Both the position numbers and the translations under genes were made by a program. From CAYPCH01 sp964409165 (GTDB taxonomy: Bacteria > Bacillota > Clostridia > Acetivibrionales > Acetivibrionaceae): a stretch of DNA of 29,731 bases. The DNA lies in NCBI GenBank assembly GCA_964409165.1, contig CAYPCH010000036.1:1-29731 (forward strand). Reading direction: 5' to 3'. Below the pieces are notes generated by a model, which was not told the origin of the DNA, searched no databases, and saw nothing but the letters and a program-made list of their open reading frames with translations. The stretch's first letter is position 1. The number at the start of each line of letters is the position of its first letter. Below, piece by piece: positions 15,447 to 24,284 of this stretch.

Positions 15447-16199
15447 CTAAAATATAACAAGTCCCACGGGACAATGGTCCGAACCCATAACATCAAAATA
15501 TATCAATGCATCCTTGAGTTCATTCTTAATGCACGACGAAACGCAAAAATAATCAATACGCCACCCGGCATTGTTAGCTCTGGCATTAAACATATAAGAC
15601 CACCATGTGTAGGCACCTGTTTTATCCGGGTAGAAATATCTGTATGTGTCTATAAATCCACTATTTATAACTTCATCAAACTTTGCTCTCTCTTCATCTG
15701 TAAATCCAGCATTTTTTCTGTTTGATGAAGGATTTTTAATATCTATTTCCTTGTGGGCAACATTCAAATCACCGCATATAATAACCGGCTTGGATTTTTC
15801 CAGGCTCTTTACATAATCAAGAAAAACCTGTTCCCACTTCATTCTATAATCAAGTCTTGCAAGACCTCTCTGGGAATTAGGAGTATACACATTAACCAGG
15901 AAAAAACCTTCAAATTCTAGTGTTATTATTCTTCCTTCCTTATCATGTTCGTCCTTTCCCATACCGTACGAAACACTCCGAGGCTCTATTTTTGAAAAAA
16001 CAGCTGTACCCGAATAACCTTTTTTCTCAGCATAATTCCAATATTGATGGTACCCATGCATATCCAGTTCAATTTGATTTTCTTGAACTTTTGTTTCCTG
16101 TATGCAAAAAATATCGGCTTCCTCTTTTTCAAAAAAAACCATAAAGTCTTTTTTTAAGCAGGCACGTATTCCATTAACATTCCATGATATAAGTTTCAT
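15447..16199 (-). CDS. xth: Exodeoxyribonuclease III (AP endonuclease)
   Basis: A 250-residue Mg-dependent base-excision repair enzyme that cuts at abasic sites and removes 3' blocking groups. Exonuclease III family motifs are complete: WNVNG (N7), QETK (E35), YTPNSQRG, GDLNVAH, GWRIDYF and SDHCPV. The ATG at 16199 has AAGGGG seven bases upstream. It is a single gene; the intergenic repeat at 16327-16459 lies between it and cysK. Confidence 0.96.
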   Translation of the reverse strand: MKLISWNVNGIRACLKKDFMVFFEKEEADIFCIQETKVQENQIELDMHGYHQYWNYAEKKGYSGTAVFSKIEPRSVSYGMGKDEHDKEGRIITLEFEGFFLVNVYTPNSQRGLARLDYRMKWEQVFLDYVKSLEKSKPVIICGDLNVAHKEIDIKNPSSNRKNAGFTDEERAKFDEVINSGFIDTYRYFYPDKTGAYTWWSYMFNARANNAGWRIDYFCVSSCIKNELKDALIYFDVMGSDHCPVGLVIF

Positions 16200-16283
16200 A
16201 AATATCCCCTTAGACGATATATATTAAATTTTTTTAATTTAAAATCATTTTTATTAGAGCCATTTCCTGAAAGGAAATCCGGC

Positions 16284-16318
16284 AAAAAGCTTTAGGACTC
16301 AATGTCCCGAAGCTTTTT
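16284..16318 (-). terminator. Hairpin terminator downstream of cysK
   Basis: The arms AAAAAGCTT/AAGCTTTTT, with an inner GGAC/GTCC, flank a short loop; the minus strand ends in T5. It lies beyond the palindromic repeat in the direction of cysK transcription. Its loop and stem wording (GGACTCAATGTCCC) is close to the hairpin at 17612-17646 after the protease gene. Confidence 0.6.
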
Positions 16319-16326
16319 ATTATTTA

Positions 16327-16459
16327 CTCAACTTTCCCACAGTATTTATGGACTCTTTTTCGCTAACGCAACATTGCTCACCGCGGTCAAAAAGCAAACT
16401 TTTTGACCTTAACTTGTGAGCAACCATAGCCTCAAAATACTATAAGTGGGAAAGTTGAG
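16327..16459 (-). repeat. Dispersed palindromic repeat, copy A (inverted orientation)
   Basis: A 133-bp element bounded by perfect 14-bp inverted ends (CTCAACTTTCCCAC ... GTGGGAAAGTTGAG). Its reverse complement aligns end to end with the elements at 27206-27342 and 29331-29463. An internal hairpin pairs GGTCAAAAAG with CTTTTTGACC. There is no coding capacity and no transposase nearby. It looks like a MITE-like or structured intergenic repeat. Confidence 0.9.
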
Positions 16460-16503
16460 TTGTTTATATATACTGATCATGTACTATACTTATCGTGCAC
16501 CAA

Positions 16504-17406
16504 TTATATCAACGCTGTACTGAAATATCTTTCAGCCCTGTCTGCAAGTATAGTCACAATTGTTTTGTCCTTGCCATATTTTTCAGCCATTTGCATTGAT
16601 GCCCATACATTTGCTCCCGATGAAGTTCCTACGAGAAGTCCCTGCTTCGAAGCCAAATCCCTTGCTGTCTGAATAGCATCGTCATCTGTAACCTCAATAA
16701 TTTCATCTATACGTGACTCATCAAGAACAGGTGGAACAAAACCGTCTCCTATTCCCTGTATTCTATGCAAACCCGGCTCATGCCCCAAAAGGGCTGAAAC
16801 ATTTTTAGGCTCAACTGCTGCTATTATGCATTTAGGATTCTTTTCCTTAAGAAATCGGCCTATACCTTCAAGGGTACCACCGCTTCCAAGTCCCGACACA
16901 AAAACATCAACCTTTTCATCCAACTGTCCCCATATTTCAACAGCAGTTGTAATATAGTGAATTCCAGGATTGTCCTGATTTTCAAACTGTTGCGGAACAA
17001 AGAGAGATGAATCCTCAGCCTGTCTTCTCTTCACTTCATCAACAGCACCGCCTATACTTGCTTTAGCAGGTGTAAGCACTAACTCCCCTCCAAAAGCTCT
17101 TATTATCTTTTTTCGTTCTTCACTCATATTTTCAGGCATAACAATAATTACACGATAACCCTTTTGTACACCTATCAGTGTAAGTCCAATTCCCGTATTT
17201 CCAGAAGTAGGCTCTATTATTGTCATTCCTTTTTTAAGTTTTCCTGTAGCTTCAGCCCGTTCGATCATATATTTGGCAATTCTATCCTTTATACTTCCTC
17301 CGGGATTCAAATACTCTGCCTTCGCATAAACACGTGATCCTGTAAGTTTTTCCAGACATAACATAGGCGTATTGCCTATAAGATCAATTACGTCATTTAT
17401 CTGCAT
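16504..17406 (-). CDS. cysK: Cysteine synthase (O-acetylserine sulfhydrylase)
   Basis: A 300-residue PLP enzyme making cysteine from O-acetylserine and sulfide. Motifs: LNPGGSIKDR with PLP lysine K40, PTSGNTGIGL substrate loop, GLGSGGTLEG phosphate-binding loop and VGTSSGAN. The length is standard. The ATG at 17406 has GAGGT about eight bases upstream. It is a single gene behind its own promoter (17505-17534) with a leader of about 90 nt, too short for a T-box. Assignment to cysK rather than cysM is by general similarity only. Confidence 0.93.
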   Translation of the reverse strand: MQINDVIDLIGNTPMLCLEKLTGSRVYAKAEYLNPGGSIKDRIAKYMIERAEATGKLKKGMTIIEPTSGNTGIGLTLIGVQKGYRVIIVMPENMSEERKKIIRAFGGELVLTPAKASIGGAVDEVKRRQAEDSSLFVPQQFENQDNPGIHYITTAVEIWGQLDEKVDVFVSGLGSGGTLEGIGRFLKEKNPKCIIAAVEPKNVSALLGHEPGLHRIQGIGDGFVPPVLDESRIDEIIEVTDDDAIQTARDLASKQGLLVGTSSGANVWASMQMAEKYGKDKTIVTILADRAERYFSTALI

Positions 17407-17504
17407 AATATTTACCTCATAATAATTATTGTATAGTTTAACTATATTGAACTTGATAAGAATTTTACATCTCTCTAAATACAGTTAATATAAATCCTAT
17501 TTTT

Positions 17505-17534
17505 ATTATATTCGGCACTAATCAAAAAAGTCAA
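17505..17534 (-). promoter_or_regulatory. cysK promoter
   Basis: On the minus strand, -35 TTGACT (17529-17534), an 18-bp spacer and -10 TATAAT (17505-17510). The predicted start is near 17498. Confidence 0.65.
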
Positions 17535-17611
17535 CTATATACATCGGGAAAATGATTTTACATTGAAGAATTTAGTTTTGGCGGTATTACATTAAGGAAT
17601 GAGTGTCCAGC

Positions 17612-17646
17612 AAAAGGCTTCGGGACTCGATGCCCCGGAGCCTTTT
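17612..17646 (-). terminator. Terminator hairpin after the M4 protease gene
   Basis: The arms AAAAGGCT/AGCCTTTT, then CGGG/CCCG, enclose a nine-base loop about 15 bp beyond the protease stop codon. The T-run on the minus strand is only four bases. It is related in sequence to the hairpin at 16284-16318. Confidence 0.6.
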
Positions 17647-17660
17647 ATTAGGACCATTTC

Positions 17661-20123
17661 CTAATAAGCATAAACATATACCGGATAACTGTAATCTGAA
17701 ATTCTGTTTCCAGCTAGGTCTACAACAGCCAGATAAAAAATACAGTTTCCCCGGAGAGTTTCGACAGTTACTGAGGTATTGTTTGAAGTGTTTGTAACTT
17801 CAGCAACTTTTACAGGGTCTCCGGATGATCCTGCAACTTTTCTATAAACTCCGTAACGGACGCCCGTTTCCGGACTCCACCAAGCAAGACCAGCGTTTAG
17901 CCCGTTGCAGCTTGTAAACCAAAAACTAGTCGGCGCCGGTAAAAATGATCCGACATTAACCTTATTGCTAAAAGGTGATATCCTTATTCCGTCTTGATTC
18001 ACAACAGCACTATAGTAGTCGTAACTACCTGTTAAACTGTCTGTAAGAAAAGAGGTGTATTGCGTTTTACCAATTCTCACAGGCTCCCCCAATTCTCCAG
18101 CTACTTTCCTGTAAACTGCACACGTACTACCTTGCGTGCCGCTCCAGCTAAAGCTGTCACTTGAACCGTTGCTGTTATTATGCCTAAAATTCGTAGGTGC
18201 TCCTACAAGGTAGGTCTCTATTGTTTTGGCATTGCTGAAGGCTGATATTCTCTTACCATAAGCGTCTACAACAGCAACATAAAAATCACAAATACCGTAC
18301 AAAGTGCTAACTGTCAACTCATTCTTGGTAGTTGTTGTAAAAATTTCAGGCTGACCTAAAGCTCCTGATATTCCATGGGATCTTCTGTAAATTCCATACC
18401 TCACCTGACCTGTAACATCCCAAGCTAATTTTACCGACAATCCGCTTCTATAAACAACTCTCAGATTGGAAGGCTCAGGTGTCATTACGCCAACTGAAAC
18501 AAATGCATTTTGAGTAGATTTAACTTCCTGGCTGTTGGCACCATATAGTAAAGTTGCGGCATGAACAGTAGCATTTGCAAACTGCATGAATGTCATGTCA
18601 CCGACAATGTACCCGTCGTTTATCGCGTCATAGAATATACTTGCAAGCTTTCCATACCCTATAGCTACCACCGATTGGTTATTATGAGTTCCTCCCATTG
18701 CAATAAGACTTGCAGCCTTTGTTATAAGCCCTCCGCCGCTGTGAGAAGAGATGTCGGGATCTTGCAAATAATCCGCGTAGTCATCAATATCAGGATTTGC
18801 ACAGTCTCTGAAAACTATACCCAGATCTTCTCCCATAGTCCAGTCGGCAACTCCTTCGTGAGGAACAAAGTACTCGCAGATAGTAGCAAATACATCAGCT
18901 ACACCTTCATGTATAGCACCGTATTCCGTGCCTGTCGGTGAGTATGACAAACCTTCTGAGAACAGAATTCCATGAGTGTATTCATGGGCTGCTACATCAA
19001 AAGCTGCTGCTGTGCTTTTACCGTTAGGCCCTAGTCCAACCATATATGTAATTTCATTCTCAGCACCGCTTGCATTCAAGCTATGATTGTACTTGGCAAT
19101 TGTGGCTATTAATGTAGACCCTAAATCATCATTACCATTCCTGTTAAAAGGAGGTGCATTAAAGAATTCTGCAACTTTTGTCACATTGTCATGTATATCA
19201 ACAGCATGAGCCTGATAATTATCCGGGGTTCCTGAGTCAAAAAAACTGTCTGGCTCTGAAAAAATAGGCCAGGAATACTTTCCATTTATTAGGTATCTCA
19301 TGCGTGTTTCAATTTTCTCATTGGTATTATTCAAATAATAAGTATTATTTTTATAGTCAGCCAATATTTTAAGTCCGTATTTTACAGTTCCGGATTGTCC
19401 TATTCCCAAACCTTCAATCGGCTGTTGAAAATCTGCAATATTGCTTAACACATTCAGAATAGACAAGTTGGAAGCATCCACGTAATATTCCAGGTCTATG
19501 CAGTTTTCCGTGCGCTGAACTACTTTTACCTTATAGGCATATACGTAGTTCTCTCCGACAGGATAAAGAATCAACTCAGGCTTAGGGTTTTCAACATACT
19601 CTGGCGTAAAGCCCAGATGCTTTTCCACAGCCTCTATGATATCTTTCTTTTTTACTTTAATATAGCTTTTAGGATTCTTGACCTTCTTTTCAATATTGTC
19701 TGTAGCTTTACCTGATACACATTCCAGTACACCTTTATTGTCTATATGAAAATTACGTTCGGTACCATATATCGGTACCCCTTCATAAGTCTGTATTGTC
19801 AATACTACATTTTTAGACTTGGAATTGGTAAACTTCCCGGTAACCTCAAATGCTCTCTTTGAAGCATTATTATTAGGTGTTTTTTCTTTAGATACCAAAT
19901 TGGTATCATAATAATTACTTACTATCCTCTCGGGAGCAAGACGGGACTCTTTTGTTAATTCTCCCGATATAAACGATGGTTCTTCAGCATTATCAATAAT
20001 AGAAATCTTTGGGACAAAGGATGGGACTCTTCCATTGTTTGATGCATAAATCGGAACAAAATTATTTGTTATAATACCCAGTACTAAAATTACACAGAAA
20101 AACTTACTTAATAGCTTCATCAT
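17661..20123 (-). CDS. Secreted M4 (thermolysin-family) zinc metalloprotease with three C-terminal repeats
   Basis: An 820-residue exported pre-pro-protease. A signal peptide (about 1-28, MMKLLSKFFCVILVLG...) precedes an FTP/PepSY-type propeptide to about residue 240. The catalytic domain has the zinc motif HEYTH (H380, E381, H384), third ligand E406 in GAIHEGVADVF, and SHSGGG in place of the thermolysin active-site His segment. The typical AFVSVGV end follows near 545. Three repeats of roughly 80-90 residues (about 550-818) share a YGIYRR/CAVYRK/YGVYRK core and end in RIS-[AP/D]-[FY]-S; they look like fibronectin-III-like surface or substrate-binding modules. AAGGGGAG lies just upstream of the ATG. 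A single gene with its own terminator. Confidence 0.93.
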   Translation of the reverse strand: MMKLLSKFFCVILVLGIITNNFVPIYASNNGRVPSFVPKISIIDNAEEPSFISGELTKESRLAPERIVSNYYDTNLVSKEKTPNNNASKRAFEVTGKFTNSKSKNVVLTIQTYEGVPIYGTERNFHIDNKGVLECVSGKATDNIEKKVKNPKSYIKVKKKDIIEAVEKHLGFTPEYVENPKPELILYPVGENYVYAYKVKVVQRTENCIDLEYYVDASNLSILNVLSNIADFQQPIEGLGIGQSGTVKYGLKILADYKNNTYYLNNTNEKIETRMRYLINGKYSWPIFSEPDSFFDSGTPDNYQAHAVDIHDNVTKVAEFFNAPPFNRNGNDDLGSTLIATIAKYNHSLNASGAENEITYMVGLGPNGKSTAAAFDVAAHEYTHGILFSEGLSYSPTGTEYGAIHEGVADVFATICEYFVPHEGVADWTMGEDLGIVFRDCANPDIDDYADYLQDPDISSHSGGGLITKAASLIAMGGTHNNQSVVAIGYGKLASIFYDAINDGYIVGDMTFMQFANATVHAATLLYGANSQEVKSTQNAFVSVGVMTPEPSNLRVVYRSGLSVKLAWDVTGQVRYGIYRRSHGISGALGQPEIFTTTTKNELTVSTLYGICDFYVAVVDAYGKRISAFSNAKTIETYLVGAPTNFRHNNSNGSSDSFSWSGTQGSTCAVYRKVAGELGEPVRIGKTQYTSFLTDSLTGSYDYYSAVVNQDGIRISPFSNKVNVGSFLPAPTSFWFTSCNGLNAGLAWWSPETGVRYGVYRKVAGSSGDPVKVAEVTNTSNNTSVTVETLRGNCIFYLAVVDLAGNRISDYSYPVYVYAY

Positions 20124-20290
20124 TTTTTTCTCCCCTTTAAATAAAAATAATTGAACTTACGTGCGAACATTTAAAAAAAGCTTTTGTATACTTCTGCACA
20201 CCTCCTTTAATTACTACTTTCCATAATTAATAGTATTTACCTTTTTAAATTATAACAGAACAAGTCTCATAATTCTACAATTACTTGCAA

Positions 20291-20327
20291 ATAAAATTGA
20301 GTACCCATCAAGAATACTCAATTTTAT
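20291..20327. terminator. Terminator downstream of yyaC
   Basis: A perfect 13-bp stem (ATAAAATTGAGTA/TACTCAATTTTAT) with an 11-base loop and T-rich flanks on both strands. It follows the yyaC stop by about 75 bp and separates it from the protease gene. Confidence 0.7.
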
Positions 20328-20403
20328 TTCCTTTTGAAAGTGACTTTTTAAATTCTCAATTATCCTTATACTTTCCAACGTTATGTAAAAACTGCGTACT
20401 GTT

Positions 20404-21000
20404 TTATCCAGCAGTAGATATGATCCTTTTCTTCGACCTCTTTAACTCCAACTGCTGCTTATAAAGAATATGTATAATAGATTTTGATGCAATTTCAGCC
20501 ATCTTATATACCAGTCCAAGACTGGTACTTTGAAGCATAATGGATGAAAGAGCCCCAAGCCCTGCCATTGTAACAATTCCCGACAAAGCAATATCACCTA
20601 CAGGAGGTAAGTCCTTTCCAACACCGCTACCTGGTTTTATAGGTCTATTTGATACTTCAATATACCCAACATGATTTATGTCACCTATTGAAGCATCCAC
20701 AGCAATAACCAGCATCCCTGAAGTATCAATATTATCTACCGTTTCAACAATATTCAGTGCATGTACAGGCTTGTGGATAGTTCCATATAAATCAAAATCA
20801 AATATACTGTACCTTGATAACATATGACCTACCAACGGACCAAAACAGTCTCCTGTAGAACGGTCAGTACCTATAGCCACAACAGCTATTTTTTTGTATT
20901 CTTTATTTGTGTTTGAAACCAGCTTGTGAAGCTCTTGATTTAATTTGAATTGACACAACTTATCTTTGGTATCGATATAAACATTCTTACTTGCTAACAT
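20404..21000 (-). CDS. yyaC: YyaC-family putative sporulation protein (DUF1256)
   Basis: A 198-residue protein of the spore-protease-like YyaC family. The signature GTDRSTGD (44-51) is followed by GPLVGHML, IHKPVHALNI, VDASIG and a GSGVGKDLPPVGD segment, all in the family order. YyaC is made during sporulation in Bacillus and resembles the germination protease GPR fold; its activity is not established. The ATG at 21000 has GGAG about 12 bases upstream. It is divergent from the radical SAM operon. Its presence suggests an endospore former. Confidence 0.9.
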   Translation of the reverse strand: MLASKNVYIDTKDKLCQFKLNQELHKLVSNTNKEYKKIAVVAIGTDRSTGDCFGPLVGHMLSRYSIFDFDLYGTIHKPVHALNIVETVDNIDTSGMLVIAVDASIGDINHVGYIEVSNRPIKPGSGVGKDLPPVGDIALSGIVTMAGLGALSSIMLQSTSLGLVYKMAEIASKSIIHILYKQQLELKRSKKRIISTAG

Positions 21001-21132
21001 TGTCTTACTTTACTCCCATACAAAATAACAGTTTTGCCTCTCTCTAATACCTATATATTATATAGTATTTTTTGAAATAAATATATAATATCACGAAAAT
21101 ATCATAAAAATAATTTTACACTAAGAAATTTG

Positions 21133-21161
21133 TTGACACAAAAAGCAAAAACTTCTATACT
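21133..21161 (+). promoter_or_regulatory. Promoter of the CX3-tail / radical SAM operon
   Basis: TTGACA (21133-21138), a 17-bp spacer and TATACT (21156-21161): close to ideal for the housekeeping sigma factor. The leader to the ATG is about 75 nt and contains a 14-bp palindrome (21210-21223). Confidence 0.8.
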
Positions 21162-21209
21162 TTTATTAGGAGTTGATGGCTCAATTCGCCAATAGAAATC
21201 TCCAAATAA

Positions 21210-21223
21210 GCATACATGTATGC
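21210..21223. promoter_or_regulatory. Perfect palindrome in the operon leader (possible operator)
   Basis: GCATACATGTATGC is a perfect 14-bp palindrome about 50 bp downstream of the -10 and 20 bp upstream of the start codon. It could bind a dimeric regulator or form a small RNA hairpin. No known consensus is recognised. Confidence 0.35.
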
Positions 21224-21243
21224 ATCAATATTAAGGTAAAGAT

Positions 21244-22956
21244 ATGATTAAAAAATTGATTATCTGTTTTTTAGTATTACTTAATTTATTTATCCCGGTC
21301 ATCAGTGTGAATGCTTCTGAAATTGCCAATCTCGGCTTTGTGGAAACAGATGTTATTCTAATGCCGGACGGTAATGCGATTGTTTCTTACACAATACGCT
21401 ACAATCTTGTACCCGGTAAAACTATGCTCGCATTTACCATGGAAGGCTTCGGAAGGATTAACCCGGCTTTTGATTATGAAAACGCCCGGGTCATTAAAGA
21501 TGACAATACATCTCACGGCATTGACATAGTAGACTTAGGCGGTGGAAAGTATGACATTATAAATTCAGGTGAAAAAAGACTTGGTGGAAATCATCTCACT
21601 TACAAGTTCCGTTTTACCGCAAATATGGCATCTGCCGGTTATATTGAAAGAACTGTTTCAGACAGCGGACAAAACCTTATGGTGTTTGGCTGGGCGCCCA
21701 CTAAATGGGACGAGCAAATGGAGCATTATACTGTAACCATAAATTATCCTTTGGCTTTTCCTAAAGAATCAGGTACACGGGAAGAAGTAGAACAGTTTCT
21801 TTTAGATAACGGTTTTGCTACAGAAATGTGGATGAATGAAGAATACCTCATTGATTACAGGGTTCAGTCCTTGGAAGGAACACCCAGAGTTCAGGTATTG
21901 CTTCATAAGGAAAACCCTTCTGCAAAATATCACTTTAGAATTCAGCAATACATAAATGGGGATATTTTTAATCAAGTGCATGACTCCTCAAACCATATAG
22001 AACCTCAAGAGACTAGTAGCGGATATTCGGATAAATACTATTACGAAGAAGACTACGAATATTATAATGAGAATCATTCCACAAACCGTATGTCGTCGAG
22101 AATAGCGCTTTTTATTACACTTATTGTTTTGTTTTTAGCCACTTTTGCAGTTGTAGGAAAAAAGCATCGTTCTATGGTCACTGCTCACACTACCGTTGAC
22201 GAGATTCAGTGGGCAAGATCTGACTGGGAGCCTCCAAATCTTGAGATAGCATCTTTTAGAAAGGATGGAAGCGTTGCTGAGGATTTGGATCACATTGAAG
22301 CGGCTCTTCTTATCGGCATGCCTTATAAAAGTATTCTTTCAGCCATTCTATCCAAACTTGTAGCACAGGAGTTTTTAGAAGAAGTCTCCAGAGATCCCTT
22401 GGTAGTACGTCGCATTGACCATAATAATTCCATTTACGATTTGAATGAGTATGAACGCATGATGTATGATGCTTCAGTAGATGGCGTTTTTGATGAAAAA
22501 GAGATAGAAAATATTTTGCAAAGACTGGTTGAAAATGTTCAGAAAAAAACCTGGGACTCTGATGTGGATGCGACACGCAAATATTATAATAAAAAGATTG
22601 TTGAAACCTATAATAAAGATAATCCAGACTCAGCACCTCATGAAGATGAATTTTATGAGGATGAAAGATATACAGGTTTTTGGGCATACTGGTATTGTCA
22701 CTACAGCAGAATAAGCTATAACGTGTACAGTAACAACTATAACAGGTATCATGCATCTATGCCTGCAAATCCCGACAATATAACCGTTAATTCTGTTTTT
22801 GACTCAAATAATGGAGCCTTTGCCTGTCATTCAGCCTGCCATGACGCTTGTCATTCAGCTTGCCACGATGCTTGTCATTCGGCCTGCCATTCGGCTTGTC
22901 ACTCAGCCTGTCATTCAGCCTGCCACTCAGCTTGTGTAAGCGGAGGTGCAAGATGA
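21244..22956 (+). CDS. DUF2207-like membrane protein with a (Cys-X3) repeat tail; candidate radical SAM substrate
   Basis: A 570-residue protein. Signal peptide (1-25), then an extracellular beta-rich domain (about 26-245) resembling DUF2207-type proteins (recalled, not searched). A Tyr/Glu/Ser-rich linker leads to one membrane helix (about 287-306) and a mostly helical cytosolic region (310-490). After an aromatic/Asn-rich stretch the C-terminus has ten cysteines, C528 to C564, exactly four residues apart with spacers HSA or HDA, ending VSGGAR. In this topology the tail is cytosolic and accessible to the radical SAM enzyme encoded next, whose start overlaps this stop as ATGA. Thioether or other cross-linking of the tail is the favoured role; metal binding by the Cys/His tail is an alternative. 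The start has AAGG about six bases upstream. Confidence 0.85.
   Translation: MIKKLIICFLVLLNLFIPVISVNASEIANLGFVETDVILMPDGNAIVSYTIRYNLVPGKTMLAFTMEGFGRINPAFDYENARVIKDDNTSHGIDIVDLGGGKYDIINSGEKRLGGNHLTYKFRFTANMASAGYIERTVSDSGQNLMVFGWAPTKWDEQMEHYTVTINYPLAFPKESGTREEVEQFLLDNGFATEMWMNEEYLIDYRVQSLEGTPRVQVLLHKENPSAKYHFRIQQYINGDIFNQVHDSSNHIEPQETSSGYSDKYYYEEDYEYYNENHSTNRMSSRIALFITLIVLFLATFAVVGKKHRSMVTAHTTVDEIQWARSDWEPPNLEIASFRKDGSVAEDLDHIEAALLIGMPYKSILSAILSKLVAQEFLEEVSRDPLVVRRIDHNNSIYDLNEYERMMYDASVDGVFDEKEIENILQRLVENVQKKTWDSDVDATRKYYNKKIVETYNKDNPDSAPHEDEFYEDERYTGFWAYWYCHYSRISYNVYSNNYNRYHASMPANPDNITVNSVFDSNNGAFACHSACHDACHSACHDACHSACHSACHSACHSACHSACVSGGAR
22820..22936 (+). repeat. 12-bp coding tandem repeat encoding the CX3 tail
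   Basis: About nine to ten units of the form TGY-CAY-KCN/GAY-GCY code for Cys-His-(Ser/Asp)-Ala. Codon third positions vary (TGT/TGC, GCC/GCT) although the protein repeat is nearly invariant. This points to selection on the peptide as well as repeat expansion. The repeat makes long spurious frames on the other strand and in other frames. Confidence 0.85.
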
Positions 22957-24284
22957 CAAAAAGCAAATTGTACTGGGTTGACGAATTTATAAACCGCATA
23001 AAACCATATGTGTATATGCGTCTAAAGGATAATGTGCTTATTCGTATGCCTAATGAGGCATTCAAACTTAATACTACAGGAGCAAGGGTTATTGCACATA
23101 TCTTAGATGGCGGTTCGGTACAGGACTTTATTCGTGTCCGCTCCGATATGCCCGAAACTGAAACTCAATTGGAAAGGTTTTTTGTCGATTTTTCAAGGTT
23201 GTGGAATAACAATATATGCGAGAATTATAAAACATCAGCCATACACAGGACAGAATTCAGTCTCGGATATATTAAGTTGCCTGTTTTGTCTGAAGTAGCA
23301 CTTACTTACGCTTGTAATATAAAATGCCGATTCTGTTATGCAGGTTGCACCCAGAAGCAAAATCCATCACAGCTTGATATGGCGAGCTTTAAGAAGATCC
23401 TTGACATTATACGCTATGAAGCTGAGGTACCGAGTGTATCCTTTACAGGCGGTGAACCGTTGCTTTGCGAATATTTGCCCAAGCTGATAAAATATGCCTC
23501 AAAAACAAACAGGATGAGGGTTAATCTTATAACCAACGGCACATTAATAACCCCGCGTAAAGCAAAAGAACTTGCCCGTTCAGGACTTTCATCCGCTCAA
23601 GTAAGCATAGAATCCGTATATGCCTCGGAGCATGATGAGATTACAGGAGTTCCTGGTTCCCATGCCGCCTCTATTGCGGGCTTTAAAGCTCTTAAAGATG
23701 CCGGAATCAATGTCCATCCACATATAACAATATGCAAGATGAACAGGAATAGTCTTATAGAATATCCTGACTTCAGCAAAAGTATTGGAGCCGACAGATT
23801 TTCATCAAATCTCGTTATACCTGCTGGAAGAGGAAGAGACGATGAATTGACAATCCGTTACAGTGAAATAGGAGAAATCATAGCAAATATTCAATCTGTA
23901 GCTACAAAATCTGGTATTAAATATATGTGGTATTCACCCACTCCAATATGCCTTTATAATCCCATTTCCGCAGGCTTTGGAAATAAAGGCTGTAGTGCCT
24001 GCGAGGGGTTGCTATCTGTTAACCCTGAAGGCGACGTACTTCCCTGTTCAAGTTGGCCGGAGCCTATGGGAAATCTCCTTGACGAAGGCTTTGAGTCGGT
24101 GTGGTATAAAAAACGCTGTGAGTGGATACGAGGAAAGGAAGCTGCACCTGAAGAATGTAAAGAATGCAGGCATTTTTCAGCTTGTCAGGGTGCTTGCCCC
24201 CTTTATTTTAAGATCCACGGATGCGATGAACTCCATACCCCTTGGAAAACATTAGGGTTATTAAGAGAAAGGAGCACCATATGA
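22953..24284 (+). CDS. PqqD-like / radical SAM / SPASM peptide-maturase-type enzyme
   Basis: A 443-residue enzyme predicted to modify a ribosomally made peptide using S-adenosylmethionine. The N-terminal 90 residues look like a PqqD-type RiPP recognition element (MRLKDNVLIRMP, then LNTTGARVIAHILDGGSV). The radical SAM motif CNIKCRFC follows (C121, C125, C128), with FTGGEPLL for SAM binding. A SPASM domain for auxiliary [4Fe-4S] clusters ends the protein (CSACEG, VLPCSSW, CKECRHFSACQGAC). I chose the ATG at 22953: GGAGGT lies six bases upstream and it overlaps the previous stop. A longer frame back to 22848 merely reads the Cys repeat out of frame. The adjacent CX3 tail is the likely substrate. 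It resembles the CXXX-repeat maturases described in NCBI families (recalled). Confidence 0.92.
   Translation: MTKSKLYWVDEFINRIKPYVYMRLKDNVLIRMPNEAFKLNTTGARVIAHILDGGSVQDFIRVRSDMPETETQLERFFVDFSRLWNNNICENYKTSAIHRTEFSLGYIKLPVLSEVALTYACNIKCRFCYAGCTQKQNPSQLDMASFKKILDIIRYEAEVPSVSFTGGEPLLCEYLPKLIKYASKTNRMRVNLITNGTLITPRKAKELARSGLSSAQVSIESVYASEHDEITGVPGSHAASIAGFKALKDAGINVHPHITICKMNRNSLIEYPDFSKSIGADRFSSNLVIPAGRGRDDELTIRYSEIGEIIANIQSVATKSGIKYMWYSPTPICLYNPISAGFGNKGCSACEGLLSVNPEGDVLPCSSWPEPMGNLLDEGFESVWYKKRCEWIRGKEAAPEECKECRHFSACQGACPLYFKIHGCDELHTPWKTLGLLRERSTI

Noticed and set aside
22848..22952. N-terminal extension of the radical SAM protein (Leu/Ser-rich)
   Set aside because: It is the Cys repeat read in another frame; the ATG at 22953 has GGAGGT and an ATGA overlap.
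22787..23065. Arg/Asn-rich minus-strand frame across the CX3 repeat
   Set aside because: Low-complexity translation of the repeat on the wrong strand.
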